Below are positions 34,747 to 46,506 of a DNA stretch of 64,000 nt, piece by piece. Under the pieces are notes generated by a model. It was not told where the DNA came from and did not search any database. It was given only the letters and a program-made list of their open reading frames with translations. A program made the position numbers and the translations under genes. Source of the DNA: Periconia sp. R9002 (lineage: Eukaryota; Ascomycota; Dothideomycetes; Pleosporales; Periconiaceae); contig JAMAHW010000009.1 of assembly GCA_023627715.1 (NCBI GenBank), positions 248,001 to 312,000 of the forward strand, given 5' to 3'. Positions within the stretch are counted from its first letter, which is position 1. Every line of letters begins with the position of its first letter.

Positions 34747-37332
34747 ATGTTAATAATCCCCCAATCTGTCGTGTCCACCGTGGCAGTTGTTCACTCTCTG
34801 GGTAGAACCGCTTGGGGGATAGTAATCTCTCTCCAACAACTCGATCAGAATGCACAAATACATGGAATATCGGTCAAGAGCTTGAACTATGAGACGCGCA
34901 CGCTCGGAGCCGAGTGCAACCATCTATATGCTGAACTGGATGGTTTGAAGAAGAATAGTGAGCGAGAGACAGTTGAGCCTGATGGCGTTAATTCGAGGCT
35001 GTGGTCTTGCCTTGCAACGCAGGTGGAAGAGACCGCCTGCACATTACATGAGTTGGAGCAGTTGGTTCGAGCCATTTCAATCGAAGAAAACACCTTTATA
35101 GATCATATACAGCGCGACAGTACGAACGACAATGCTGTAGAATTTTCCCCAAATATAAGAGGAAACCTTTCCAGGCTCACGCAGAATCTCCGCGTTATAC
35201 TACTGCTGATCAAAACGTTAGCCTCCTCCTGTGTTTTTAAAGGCTTACCAGACTAACGCACGATTAGGATGTTTGCAATTCCTCGGTCAGACGGGAAACC
35301 CTTTGAAGAGCTGGAGAGCTTGAAACAGGTGATTGATCGCGTGGAAAATTCAACTCAGGATGGCGCACCTCTTCAACCATCTCAAACGGAAACCGCCTTA
35401 CTACAACTTGCCCATGAAGTAATCGCAAAAGGTATAGTCATCCAATTTACACGCTTAGCTTCGGTTGTCACAATTAACAGATGAAAAGCAGCAGGAAATA
35501 ATGTTCGCATCGCACCGTGGCTGACTGCTCTAGAGTCGATTCGTTTGGACCAACGACATTCGAAAAACCCGGACACAACCTTCAAAGCTTTTCCCGAACT
35601 TTCCGAACAGCAAAATCACGACGTTAGGTACATGTCTGGTTACCCAGCAATAGCTGGTGATTACGATGATGACCTGGGTCAAGAGCTTGCAAAGGCTGCT
35701 CTCGATACGGGCAATGAGGCTTTTGAGGCGCATGAGTGGAACGAGGCCAACTCTCTTCTCCAAGAAGCACTCCGGGCAGTGCAACAGCTACCACATCAAC
35801 AACGCGCCTTTTGCGACATTTTTGATCTACACTACAAACTCGCCGTTTCTGCATATCACACACAAGTGCTAACATCTGCTGAAGATGCACTCAAGAGCTT
35901 TGTGCGACAGACAGCAGATTCAGACGAGCAACGTTCTCGTACCTACAACGCGATACACCTACTCTCACAGCTGTACATCCGGATGGGTCATATCGAGCGC
36001 GCACGTGAAGAATGCGAAAAGGCTCTCGGTGCTCGAAGACGCATATTTGGCAAGCAAAGTAATGTTGCAATGGAATCAATGGCCCTTATGGCCCACATAT
36101 ACGTCCTGCTCAACCAGCAGCCTCGCGCCAAGATCTATCTTGCCATGATCCCAGCAGAGAAGAGGGATGAAATCCTGACACTCGTCGAAAGCTCTCTTGG
36201 TCCCGACGTCCAGCACCTCGATTTTGCATCAATCATGAAGCCGGTTCCTGAATCCGTCGCTTGGAACTTCCCACAGACCAGTTTGGATGGTCAGTCCATT
36301 CGCGGAGACGACCAATCTGTCCGCGGGGAAACACTCTCAGTTGGTAGGGGAAGTATTTCTATTCGTGGAGAACCGGGACTTGAATTTGGGCAGACGGGGG
36401 ATCGGACGCTTTCTGGAACTACTTATGCGTGGCCTACAAGCGCGTCAGAATACGGCTCTACATCTCCGAAACCATCTCCCTCGCAAAGTAATGCATCGCC
36501 CATCATCCAACACACTTCTCCGATGCATCCACCAACCCCTACAGCTCCAAATGTGCATACCCTCTCTCGCCAAGAAATACTTGATAAAATAAGCTGCCAG
36601 CCCCGGGATGCCATAGAGGAGGCCGTCTGCTCTGGTGACTCCGTTACGCTGGCCAGCCTCCTCCACAAACGAAAACACTCCTGGAGAACCAAACTCCGCG
36701 GCCGTGTACGTCCCGAACGGGTCACAGCACTGCATTTCGCGGCACTCTTTGGCGAAGTCGACATGGCACGCCGCCTCCTCGCTGCAAATTTCAACATCAA
36801 TGAGGTCCCCTACGGTTATTCGAACCCATTGACGCCGCTTGCATTCGCAGTAGGGGCCCGCCAGGTTGAGATGGTGAATATGTTGCTCAATTACGGCGCA
36901 AGACCACCGGAACCGGATACATGGAGCACTTTGGCGGGACAATTACTCGTGAAGTCGTGGCTAGAAAAGACGCTCTCCAACTCCGAAAAGTACTTTGCGA
37001 TATCCCGGATCATTTCCATCTATGCTATCCTGCTCAAATATGGTTGGAAGATCAATTCACCCTACGAAAGATCTTCAAGCAAGACAGTGCTGCACCAAGC
37101 CGTCATATTCTGGACCGGGGACTATAAATGGGATCTAGAACTGCGGAAACAGGTGACGAAGTTTTTGTGCGAGAGTGGTGCGGATCCGTGGGTAGCGAAT
37201 GCTGAAGGGAAAACGCCGTGGGACTTGGCAATGGCAAATGGCCATCAAGATCTCTTGCTGTTGTTGGGTGCGCATTATAGCGGAAAGAAGAGGAGCGATT
37301 GGAGAGGTGAATTGGCGGAACTTTCTGGGTAG
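34747..37332 (+). CDS. TPR and ankyrin-repeat protein with a fungal STAND-type N-terminus
   Basis: About 825 aa from three exons: 34747..35216, 35268..35431, and 35489 (or 35492/35495, NAG acceptors in the same frame) to 37332. The N-terminal 220 residues are helical, beginning IPQSVVSTVAVVHSLGRTAWGI, like the N-terminal domain found in many fungal NLR and ankyrin proteins. Next come TPR-like helices (ELAKAALDTGNEAFEAHEWN; LSQLYIRMGHIERAREECEK; MALMAHIYVLLNQQPRAKIY). A linker follows with the short repeats (S)IRGDDQSVRGETLS. Then ankyrin repeats: VTALHFAALFGEVDMARRLL, TPLAFAVGARQVEMVNMLLNYGA, TVLHQAVIF, KTPWDLAMANGHQDLLLLLGA. No NACHT or NB-ARC motor is present, so it is a scaffold-type relative of NLRs. 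The gene sits beside HET genes, which suits a role in recognition or signalling, but no function is shown. Confidence 0.75.
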
Positions 37333-37793
37333 CTGCGGGCACGATTGTTTGACTAACACAGCCGTCTACCAGAAGCACTTGAGGCATTGGAAATTCAGCT
37401 TTTTCTCTGTATGTTCAGTGTAATGAATGAAACATTACGGACGGATTATACTGTATTCTTAGCAGTCTTGTATACTTTTTCACGAACCACTCATGTACGA
37501 AGATCGCACCCCGTAGCAAATACTCAAAGGATAAGATTTTCTACACGCACACACGCGCACACACACACCATTATTTTCTTTTCTTTGTCAAATATGTTTT
37601 AAGTTTAGCTTAGGCAGCCTAGGTAGTACTCTATGTTTAAGTGAAAGGCTACATCTAGGCTAGTAAATAGGTAGGGTATACCTACAGGTTAGGGGTAGGT
37701 TAAGTAAGGGTAGTAAATTCCTGTTTCTCTCCTCCTTCTATTCCTTCTCCTCATCCAGCGCAACAAGATTGCGACTGTAATTTTTCCTGTCAC
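37333..37793. other. intergenic between convergent genes
   Basis: Contains a CA-rich microsatellite near 37545-37568 (ACACACGCGCACACACACACC) and a run of TAGG/CCTA motifs at 37600-37710. No gene. Confidence 0.5.
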
Positions 37794-39599
37794 TCAGACT
37801 ATGGCAAACTCTGCTAATTCCCTAACAGCTAGAAATTGGTGTTGCTCTTTGAGATCGAGTAGGTCGTACATATAGCACGCACCGATAAACTTGTATGCAT
37901 TGCCGTGAGGCCGTATGATGAAGGGAACCGTGCCACCTGGGAAGATACACACCAGATCACCCACGTCAAGATCTTCGACGGCCTCGGCAATGCCAATATC
38001 CCCTGATGACACGACGAAAGGGTATTTGTTAATAAGGCTGAATGGCACAAACTGCACGAATGCATCGATCTCCCGGCGAATCGCATCCCGCTGTTCTTCG
38101 GCAATACTCAACATGTCAACGTGGCCAACAAGCACATCGTAGCAAAAGTGCTGTGTTACCTTTAGGTCGCCATCGGGATGAAAGAGGCAGTGTTTCCATC
38201 TCGCTAGAGCTTCCGCAGGTGCTCCATATCTTCGTTCTGGGAGGGGCGAACTTAAAATCTTGTGCTCCCACCGCCTAAATAATCCCGCTAGGAACTGGCC
38301 ACCTTTTGGCTCCGGATCCTGAAAGCCTTGCAAAGACTCCACAGTAATTTCCTCTCCTAACAGGGCAATCTTGCCCAGGACTGCGCCATGGAGAAAGAGA
38401 GTGCATTTGTCTTCAGAAAATCTGCACTTGGCCAACGGGGCATCATGATACTCGTCCTCGTTCAGTCGCGATCGTAGGATCAGGCGCAGGGTACAGTGTG
38501 GGCTCTTGTTCCACGTTGGTACCCATGACGGCTTGTCGATGAAGCTATCAGTCGTCAACTCGCGCCGGTCTGCGCCATAGGAAGCTAGTATGTCGAGCGA
38601 TCCTCGTTGCATTATGAGGAAGACGGCAAGATCGCGAAATATGTCGGCGGCACTTCTTTGGTACTGAACAGTGAGCCCCGCTTCTGCCAAAGCCTCGAAA
38701 GCACCCGGTATCAATCCAAGAATAGCAAAGAGCCGGTCTCTGGGGTCTGTGCACTGGAAGTTCCCCTCCAATATGAAAAGCAACCTCACGATGCAGTTTG
38801 ATATCTCAATATGAGTTAGGATCTTATCTCTCCAATTGGAACAGAGTATAAGACATCTTTGAAGTGTGCTGACGTTGAACAGTATGTCTTCCAAAATGTC
38901 CGATGCCATCACACTCAACTGCATCGCTGGCAGCGACCTTTCCACTCCCCAGAGGAAGACCAACCACGAAAGCGATGCACGACCGCAGGTGATATAGGCC
39001 TCGAAGTTGGTCACGCACTCCTGAATGATCCACATGCGCTTGAACCATGGCCGACTAACGAAGGATAAAATGCTAGACGTCCATTCTGATGGGTCGATAG
39101 CTTCTTCTTCCTCATGCTGTTGACCATTTTTGAAGAGGCTGTCTAGTTGTGTGAATATCTGGTCAGCTCCCATGGATCCTCCAAAAACCGAGCTAAGGCC
39201 GTCTTCACCGACCCATATAACGACCTTGGTTGCTTGCTTGTAGATATCCAGCATCCGCTGAACCTGCTCGTTGCGCTCGGCTATGTCATTCTGATTGATA
39301 GATATGGCGTCAATCCAAACCATTCGCCTCGTGTCCTCCCGGCGAAGGTAGCGAAGCGCAAGGCGTAGATTATGCGTCACGGGAAAACGGAGATCATCGA
39401 TGATGATTGGCGCTGTTACGCTGGGATCACCCCAAACATACGACAAGGCTTCGTACTCTGGCCGCTCGTCCAGGTTGACGTATTGCAGCTTGCATTGGAT
39501 CGGATTGTTGAAGCTTCCTGGTTCTATTGCGACCACCCGCATCTCAGACGTTCCCGTGGCTAGGCTTCGGTAAGGAAACCTTCCTCCAGAGGCCTCCAT
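37794..39599 (-). CDS. heterokaryon-incompatibility (HET) domain protein
   Basis: Single-exon gene, 601 aa. The HET domain covers about residues 45-210: YEALSYVWGDPS, LRLALRYLRRED, RRMVWIDAISINQNDIAERN, QVQRMLDIYKQATKVVIWVGED and, later, RPWFKRMWIIQECV. These are the three classic HET blocks in order. The C-terminal 390 residues carry the usual variable region, including TDPRDRLFAILGLIPG and, near the end, GDLVCIFPGGTVPFIIRPHG with FIGACYMYDL, which HET proteins of the HET-6/het-like group share. HET domains trigger cell death after non-self fusion in some proteins; most family members are uncharacterised. No frameshift is seen, so it may be functional. Confidence 0.9.
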   Translation of the reverse strand: MEASGGRFPYRSLATGTSEMRVVAIEPGSFNNPIQCKLQYVNLDERPEYEALSYVWGDPSVTAPIIIDDLRFPVTHNLRLALRYLRREDTRRMVWIDAISINQNDIAERNEQVQRMLDIYKQATKVVIWVGEDGLSSVFGGSMGADQIFTQLDSLFKNGQQHEEEEAIDPSEWTSSILSFVSRPWFKRMWIIQECVTNFEAYITCGRASLSWLVFLWGVERSLPAMQLSVMASDILEDILFNVSTLQRCLILCSNWRDKILTHIEISNCIVRLLFILEGNFQCTDPRDRLFAILGLIPGAFEALAEAGLTVQYQRSAADIFRDLAVFLIMQRGSLDILASYGADRRELTTDSFIDKPSWVPTWNKSPHCTLRLILRSRLNEDEYHDAPLAKCRFSEDKCTLFLHGAVLGKIALLGEEITVESLQGFQDPEPKGGQFLAGLFRRWEHKILSSPLPERRYGAPAEALARWKHCLFHPDGDLKVTQHFCYDVLVGHVDMLSIAEEQRDAIRREIDAFVQFVPFSLINKYPFVVSSGDIGIAEAVEDLDVGDLVCIFPGGTVPFIIRPHGNAYKFIGACYMYDLLDLKEQHQFLAVRELAEFAIV

Positions 39600-41276
39600 T
39601 GGGCTGCAGCTAGAAGATTAGTACACACACCAAAAAGGTCAGAATGAGCAGCAGTCTTGCATACTAGGATCTGCGGGCCTGCTTACTTTCCTAACCACAC
39701 ATTTAGAAAAGACTGTGAGGTATAGATACCGTTGATGCCTACCTGTAACAGCCTATCCTCCCACGTTCTTCTGGATCACAAGGATAAGTTCAACCCTAGA
39801 TGAGGTGAAGTACGGAATAATATGATAAAAAGATACTGGGAGAACCTCTACACAAAGATACTTCAACCTTGATCGTGATTTCTTCGAGGGTTAAGTATTT
39901 GTTCTCAGACCGTGTTGCGGAGGCGGAGTAGTTGAAGAAGTACGTAGGCGAACTTTGCTTTTTACTCAGCCCCTCAACCGGTGAAGAATGCTGCCAACTC
40001 GGAAACTCCGCTGCATCCCACCTTTGGATACACCCAATTTGTTCGCCCCCGGTGCCATCCCACTAACCATAGTACCTCGTTTGATACACCGAATATTCTG
40101 TGGGTTCCTGTCCTGTTAGATTTCGGCGGCTAAATTCTTTAACAGACTTCCCTTCTACTCAAATTCTATTTGACATGGCGATTGATCTGCATCCATTACC
40201 ACCATCAGCGTGAGACAAACGGGTTCAAAGGCTGCATTCGAAAGTCACGGGGACCAGGCGGTTTCTTAGCGGGAGAAGTTGATACGGGTATAGCTCGCTT
40301 TGTAGCGACAGCGCCCTCGAATCTCAAAGAGGGTTTTTCACTCAAAGAACGAGAGAGATAGCTGACACTGGAAAACGCCCTTCCTGGATTCCGTAGTTCG
40401 GTACCGCGCTCGCTTCACTCGTACGTTATATCAAACTGCAAAATTCCAGAAAGTTAGCTCAAGAAGCAGCTTCATAGTCGATAGTTTATAGCTTCCCTCT
40501 TATCGTAAATGCAATTAATCACTGCGAGTGACCGCGGAATATAGAAAACTTGACCTGGTACGACTTGTGGAATCAGTCGTGAGCTGTCGCCTATCTCACC
40601 TGTCGTGCAACCATACGGGGCTGAGATGAACGAACTTTTGTTTGGATATACGAGCTGCGAACAATATCGTCTGCCCTGCACTCGACTATCTCAACATTGA
40701 CTGCTCTTTACTGTACATACCCTTGCTCCTGCACGCATACACACCCTCTCCTTGTCTGCATCCTCCCACGTTTGGTCGATCTGCCTGTGTTCCTTTGTCT
40801 CAGCCTGATACCAAGGGATGATCTACTCCTATTCTAGCCTGACACGCAGTATTGAGTTTATTCGTATCTTTAATTTATTGCGATAATCCCTCCATGTTGT
40901 TCTCTAGCAAGGCTGGCCCCATAGATCTCCTTTTCCGGCGAGAGTTGAGATCTGCACACATGGTATTCGCTCTCACCATGTGCCTCGGTAGCCCCATAGG
41001 CTGCTGGCTATCTGTATGGCAGTAATTCGATACAATGCTGCATAAAGTCAATAAATGCACTTCGTATCAGGCAAACGAACGAGTCAAGGTGTGGTGTTGG
41101 CAACAATCTTTGTGTAGCAATTTTTGCAGCTATATATCCAGATCTGATATAAGTAGTTCGACTTTGAACTGGTCTATCAAAGTAACAAGCTCATCGATCT
41201 CGAAATCTCTCTCGCTCAAACTTGAGTTAGAAGACTTATCTTGATTTTTTTACAGCCTGAGGTTCATTCACTCAAT
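39600..41276. other. 1.7-kb intergenic stretch
   Basis: No supported gene. It holds the promoter of the HET gene (left) and of the small secreted-protein gene (right). A TATATATCC patch near 41131 lies about 145 nt before the start of the latter. Confidence 0.4.
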
Positions 41277-42048
41277 ATGTCCGGCTACTTCGTACAGCAC
41301 TTTCTGCTCACTTTCCTGCTCCTGACAAAGGTGGCCTTTGCTGGTCGTTTCAGATATAATATTCAAGAAATCGTCGCTCATAGTATTCGCAGCGAGGACT
41401 GGGATACTCTTCATGTGGTCATAGGGACTGTTACAAATTCCGGCAATCTGAGTCAGACTTGGGATATTGGTAGATTGTCGAACAAGAACAACTCCATCAA
41501 ATTGGATTATTTGTCTAGAGAGGTTGAAGTTCCTAGTGGGTCCAATCTGTCTATCGGGCTAGGCGTGATCAATCATGGTGGGGCTACCCTTAGTGCGGAC
41601 GAAAGCAATAGTAAGTACGTTCCAGTTACAACTATTAGCGAGTATTGACATGCTTCCAGAATTTGTAGAGGGCGCACTCAATCTCGCAGCATCGATGCCA
41701 AGGCTGTTGGGTGATGTGGTTGACCTGGCGATGAGTTTTGTCGGACTCATTTTCGAAGCTGTCAGCTGCGACGGTATTGTGGTTGCCGACAACCCTGTAT
41801 ACAACGAAACCACTCTCAATAATCTTCAGCAAAACAAACGGATCTGCAGCACAAAAAACCATACTTCACACGACGAGAGTGGCCCCTGCTCCCCCGGTTC
41901 ACTCTACGAGGTTACGTCCTGCTTTGAACGCCTCGACGCCCCCCCGGCCGCAAAATCTGCAGCGACAAACCTCTCAAGGGGCGTTTTCCTTTCCGTTATT
42001 AGCATTAGTTGGGCTTTTTTCTTTGTGGGTTTCGGATTTGGTTTTTGA
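41277..42048 (+). CDS. small secreted protein, probably GPI-anchored
   Basis: 240 aa from two exons, 41277..41610 and 41660..42048; the 49-nt intron (GTAAGT; TTCCAG) closes in phase. Signal peptide about 1-22 (FLLTFLLLTKVAFAG). The middle contains several N-x-S/T sequons and GDVVDLAMSFVGLIFEAVSCDG. Cysteines occur in the second half (ICSTKN, GPCSPGS, TSCFERL). The C-terminus has a small-residue patch (KSAATNLSRG) followed by a hydrophobic end (VFLSVISISWAFFFVGFGF), the layout of a GPI attachment signal. I recognise no family. It is likely cell-wall or surface localised; as a small secreted protein beside HET genes it could be an effector or a recognition antigen, which is speculation. Confidence 0.65.
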
Positions 42049-42414
42049 AGTCTGTATTTACCGTGTATGATTCTGTACTGTGGTCGACAATATGAAGGCT
42101 CGTAGAGCCGTATATCATCAAGTTCTTATCCGCCCGGCGTATATTCTATCTTGCACTGGTGACCATAAAAGTAGAAGCCTTACCACACCAAAGTATTGAA
42201 GAGAGTATCGCTAGCCATATTTTGTCATCTATGAAAGGGGTGACTGGATGTGGATGTCAATTGGCAAAACGCATACCTAGGCCTTCATTAATATACCGTT
42301 GCAACCCCACAGAATCTCCCAAGGCGCCATCTCGACGGGAATGACAAGAAAGATCCGCAAAAGAACCGCAAATATAATCTTATGTGTTGAAAATAATCAT
42401 TACGATCTCCCAAA

Positions 42415-42463
42415 AAATGGCGAGTCGGAGAGATAAATCTGTTTTCATGCTCGCATAGTTGGG
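42415..42463 (+). repeat. dispersed hairpin repeat, copy 1 (partial)
   Basis: Reads TGGCGAGTCGGAGAGATAAA then TCTGTTTTCATG, matching the core CGGCGAGTCGGACAGGAAAA / CTGTTTTCATGGTC of the better copies at 43978 and 58140. Degenerate on both sides. Confidence 0.6.
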
Positions 42464-42749
42464 TCTGCTAGTGTATTGTCAACCCTGCTTCATATATCCA
42501 CAGATGGCATGGCTGGTGGTGTGATGATAATTCGACGATAGAAAGTAAGTCTGGGATTGTAATCACTTACTGTAGACAGAGGATTGTGTGTCTTCACGTA
42601 TAGTGCATCGCAATACTCACACGGAGGGCGCTAATGGTTAGGTGCCTCTCAGGGAATTGAAAAACCGGGACGCTAAGTCCCCAAACATTGAAGCACTACA
42701 ACAGCGCGAATATAACAGACACTAGTCTTTTTGAAACATTTTAAACCTT

Positions 42750-42870
42750 AGTAAATAGAACCTAACTATCTAAAGGTGGGTAAATAGCTAGTAAAAAAGG
42801 GCTTAGCTATACTGTAAGCCCTCCTACTCTACTTTTTATACCTTAGGGTAGTTTCTTAGTATAATAATAT
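42750..42870. repeat. imperfect inverted repeat
   Basis: A centre AGGGCTTA-gctatactg-TAAGCCCT is extended on both sides by AT-rich arms with partial complementarity (left CTATCTAAAGG..., right ...CCTTAGGGTAG). It looks like a decayed foldback or MITE remnant; no target duplication was identified. Confidence 0.45.
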
Positions 42871-42944
42871 CACCTAATTGCACTCATCCTATTGCTACCT
42901 CACAAATAAAGTAAAATTACTAGAAATGGCACGTAGTTATTCCT

Positions 42945-43022
42945 AATATACCGAATACGGGAACCTTATTAAGTGGTGAATCGGACAGGAAAATCTATTT
43001 TCATGGTCCTATAGTCGTATGT
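42945..43022 (+). repeat. dispersed hairpin repeat, copy 2
   Basis: Contains ATACCGAATACGGGAACC, then GAATCGGACAGGAAAATC and TTTTCATGGTCCTATAGTCG. Same order and orientation as copies 3 and 4. Confidence 0.7.
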
Positions 43023-43241
43023 GGTAGTGATGCTGTTTTCATCTCTCATATACGTACTGAATCTACAGCTGAAATCGACAGGGCTTATGCTTTATAATTG
43101 GTGTAAGTCAAGAGACATTCCATTACTCCAAAACGTATAGAACATTGGCTCTTTAGTGACGTGATGTGATGTGTGATCGAGAGTCGACCCTACAGACAGC
43201 GATGGATGGAAGTCCAGGTTTCCCACTTTCTCCCAGGCCGC

Positions 43242-43928
43242 CTACGACCATGAAGGGATATGCTGCCTACGGGCACATGGGAAGGGTTGCTTTAAGTTCC
43301 ATGTCAGTGCTCCACCACTGAAGAGCGAACTGGTAGGGATTCCCCAGAAAAACACGCCAGGATATGGAGAGAGGCCGTCCAGGATACCCGCAAGACCGTC
43401 TAAGATTTTGTTCGCATCACTCCAGCTAGCGATGAAGATATGCTGCAAGAAATTCTTTGTAATCTTTGAAGGCACGATCCAAGCAAACGGTGAGTGTTTT
43501 GTCGTCCACATCGTGAAGTAACCCCGAGGCCGTCTCTTCATTGGGATCTTTTTCACCCGATGAAAGACGATACTCAATTCGCCCTCAGAAGGTGGGGTTG
43601 AAATACGATTAGGCTTGGGGAATAGGTAATTAGTTTTGTTTCGATGTTGTAACGGTAAATTCATCGATCGTTGTGCAAGCGAAGATTCCAAACTTGATCG
43701 AGATTGTTGCACCTCCTTTCCAGCATGTCTTCGAACGCCCATATTGAGTTGGCACCTATCATTAGACTTGTTCCTTCGTAGTGGACTTTTCCCCGCGAGT
43801 ATCATACACAGTGTCAATTCGCCCTCATCACGGTATTGCCCTACTGGATGCAGCTCAACAAAGACTTTGGCATGTTCGCCAAGACCAGTTTGCTCGTACA
43901 AGTCGTTTGTTAGGCATCGTAACAGCAA
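43242..43928 (-). CDS. unassigned open frame between two repeat copies
   Basis: A frame of about 228 codons, open further upstream into the repeat copy at 43978, but without an ATG before MILAGKSP near residue 42. It may therefore be a gene fragment, a gene with an unseen first exon, or fortuitous. The later part (TMWTTKHSPFAWIVPSKITKNF, then ILDGLAGILDGLSPYPGVFFWG) reads like protein, with an internal GILDGL duplication. No family is recognised. It is bracketed by copies of the dispersed repeat on both sides. Confidence 0.3.
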   Translation of the reverse strand: MLLRCLTNDLYEQTGLGEHAKVFVELHPVGQYRDEGELTLCMILAGKSPLRRNKSNDRCQLNMGVRRHAGKEVQQSRSSLESSLAQRSMNLPLQHRNKTNYLFPKPNRISTPPSEGELSIVFHRVKKIPMKRRPRGYFTMWTTKHSPFAWIVPSKITKNFLQHIFIASWSDANKILDGLAGILDGLSPYPGVFFWGIPTSSLFSGGALTWNLKQPFPCARRQHIPSWS

Positions 43929-43977
43929 GGTACAGAGTCGAAGAATACACTGTCTTACAATAGTTTGAATACTTTTA

Positions 43978-44052
43978 TACCTAGATACAGGAGCCTTAAC
44001 AAACGGCGAGTCGGACAGGAAAACCTGTTTTCATGGTCCTATGGTCGTATGT
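43978..44052 (+). repeat. dispersed hairpin repeat, copy 3
   Basis: Best copy of the core: CGGCGAGTCGGACAGGAAAA immediately followed by CCTGTTTTCATGGTCCTATG. The segment ACAGG-AAAA-CCTGT is a perfect 5-bp hairpin; copies 2 and 4 keep a slightly weakened form. Confidence 0.75.
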
Positions 44053-44824
44053 GATAATCTGTTATTTTCACATATTCTAGATTCACAGTTTTCTGCAACG
44101 GACGGCCACATTACATCAAACCTAGTATAGCACGGTCCTACAACGTACCTTCTTAATTATATTAATGTAGAAGCACTCGCGCCACAATGTTGGAATTCCC
44201 TGCGGAATACAAGTATAGTATCTTTGTGATACTGCATGGACGTTCTGGTTAAGGACGTTTCCGTGTTTTGTACTGCGTTGATACTGCATTTAATACCATT
44301 ACTATGCGATGAAATGTTCGTATCTCTCATAGTAGCTTGGTGAAAGAGTAGAAAGAGTAAGGCATTCGCTACTTCGGTTAGGATGAATCCGGGCCTCCTT
44401 TTAGGAAGTGGCTCGCAACGAGGTTAGCAACGCAAACCCATTCGCACGTTTGTCGGAGAGAGCTTGCAGTTGGTACATTCGAGTACGGACTCCACTCACT
44501 GCCGCTGCGTATCGGCAGCCTCAGTATGCGCCGATTGAGAATTCAGCTCTGGAAAGCTCCTCCAGTTGACACTTTTCCAACTGCTTCCGGAGCACGGGGC
44601 AAAGTTTCTCATTCGCAACTGCCGATTTCCAACACCAGCGCACACGTTCTGCCCGTTGTAACACACCTGGACTCTGTGTTCTTGGGCAGGGAGCACGGGC
44701 AGAGGAGATGGAGGCAGTACACATACTAGATGATTTTGAAGATAATTCCAATAATAGTTCGCTATTCAAAGCTCATAATACATTCTCGAGTAGTCCCACT
44801 CCGGACTGCTGTACCTAATGGAAC
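44053..44824. other. intergenic, no supported gene
   Basis: Short frames on both strands around 44500-44770 have no domain; one overlaps the other on the opposite strand, and neither is called. Confidence 0.4.
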
Positions 44825-46506
44825 CTAGCACTTGCTCTCAATATGGATATCGCTGGTCTTTTCCTCCTGCGCCTGCTGGACCCTTGCCTGGAGCTCTCCC
44901 ATCCGCTTCGCAAACTCCTTCTCCTCATTCCAAACGAAGATGCTCTTGGACGCAAAGAGGAAATCAATCGCCTCGAGGGTGCGCCCGGACGTCTCAGGGA
45001 AGAAGCAGTAAATAATAGGAATGTAAGCAAACATGGCCGCACCAAAAACGTAGAAGGTCTTCTCGTTGATGCCGGCAAACATGATGGGCACGAGCAACGA
45101 GCCCCCGCCGAAACCGACAGCCCAACCCGCCACGCCGAACGCGTTCCCCTTGGCACGCAACCAGGTGGGGAAAATCTCGGTCGGATAGATGAAGGGGATC
45201 ATCAGCCAGGACGAGCTGAAGATGAGGACGTAGACAAACACCATGGCAGCAGCGGCGGTCCCGTACTGCTCTGCCTTGTCGGGGTGATCCAGAGCGCCGC
45301 GGTAAAGGCCGCCGATCGTGAAGAGAATGATACTGAGTGCGACGGCTCCCCAGTAAAGTGTCCTACGGCGCCCCACCCGGTCGATGGTGAAGGCCGCGAT
45401 GGATGTGCCGAGGATGCCGACCATCATGTTGAGCGCCGAGAGCCAATTGGATTTGCGGTCGTCAAAGCCCGCCGTCCGGAAAATGGTGCCGCTGTAGATG
45501 ACGACGGCTGCGATGCCAGTGCCGTACTGCATGAGCACCTGAAGCCAGAAGGCGAGTTGGATTCTGCGGCCGAGGTGTATGTCGCCCGACCCGATTCCGA
45601 AGAACATCTGAATGTAGTTGCTGCTCTTGTTGTCGCGCTCCAATTCCATGACGGCAAGAATCTCGTGGTATTCTTGTTGGACGTCTGGGTGGTTGGCATC
45701 GCCGTCTCCGCGGATCTTGGTGATGATTTCAAACGCCTCCTCGCGTCTGCCCTCCTTGATGAGCCAGCGCGGCGACTCTGGGATGAGCAGAGAACCTGCG
45801 AGCAGGAAGAAGAGCGGGATGGCCTGCGTTGCAAAGCAGAAGCGCCACCGGAAGGCGCCACCAGCGAGCTCGGTGAAGGAGGTGCCGAAACCGATCCAAG
45901 CAGAAAGCGAGATACCGGAGAAATTTGCCAGGAACGTGAGCGCTATCATCTTTCCTCTGTGTGCGGCTGGAGAAAGCTCTGCCGTCCAAGCTGGGGCGAT
46001 GACGAGAATGAAGGCGATACCGATGCCGGCCACAAATCTGGCCACGAACATATGAGCCTGGTTAACGGCGGAGGCCTGGAGGATGACGCCGGCCATGCAC
46101 CAGAAAGTAGCCATCCAGATGCCTTTGATACCTGAGAGAAGCATTAGACTGATGGCGACATGGATTCTCAAGTAACGACATACGTCCATAAGTGTCAGAA
46201 AATTGGCCCGCCCAAAATGCCCCGAAGAGGGCGCCAGCGTAGTAAGTCGAGACCAAGCCGCCTTGTAAGGACGGCTTGATAACATGGCCCTTTGCGTCGG
46301 CGAAACCCATTCGATGCTTTATGTCGTTAGTGATAGTGCTTGGAAATGGTCTGGTACGTCTGGTTGCTAACCCCGTATTCAGGCGCGACATTGACCGCTC
46401 CCATGACACCTTGGCTCATTCCTTCGTAGGAGATAGCCATAGCTGAGACGGCGATGATAAGCTTCAGCAGCTTAGGGCCACTCATCTTCCTCCAGTGGTT
46501 ACCCAT
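44825..46506 (-). CDS. sugar transporter, MFS sugar-porter family
   Basis: 524 aa from three exons: 46506..46372, 46316..46184, 46131..44825 (introns 55 and 52 nt; phases close). It has 12 hydrophobic helices and the sugar-porter signatures: GQFSDTYGR (the loop 2-3 motif with Asp and Arg), PESPRWLIKEGRREEA after helix 6, FTIDRVGRRRTLYWG after helix 8, and PETSGRTLEAIDFLF after helix 12. Helix 7 has WLQVLMQYGTGIAAVVIYSG in place of the usual QQ-S-G motif, so the substrate need not be glucose. The relatives I would expect are hexose, quinate or lactose-type permeases. Its start faces that of the Zn2Cys6 regulator across 698 nt, which suggests shared control. Plasma-membrane H+/sugar symport is inferred. 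Confidence 0.88.

Larger units (their letters stand above)
42049..43241. other. AT-rich intergenic stretch with repeats
   Basis: Apart from two repeat copies and an imperfect inverted repeat listed separately, nothing is recognised. The part 42700-42930 is very AT-rich. Confidence 0.45.

Noticed and set aside
35217..35544. A frameshift or stop breaking the TPR/ankyrin gene after the second exon
   Set aside because: The first AG (35480) gives an early stop, but AGs a few bases downstream (35488, 35491, 35494) restore the frame with a plausible continuation, so splicing explains it.
44843..46135. 430-codon plus-strand frame opposite the sugar transporter
   Set aside because: It lies wholly antisense to a gene with clear sugar-porter motifs. 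Its translation is hydrophilic, Glu/Asp/Arg-rich and without domains, as expected from the complement of GC-rich coding DNA.
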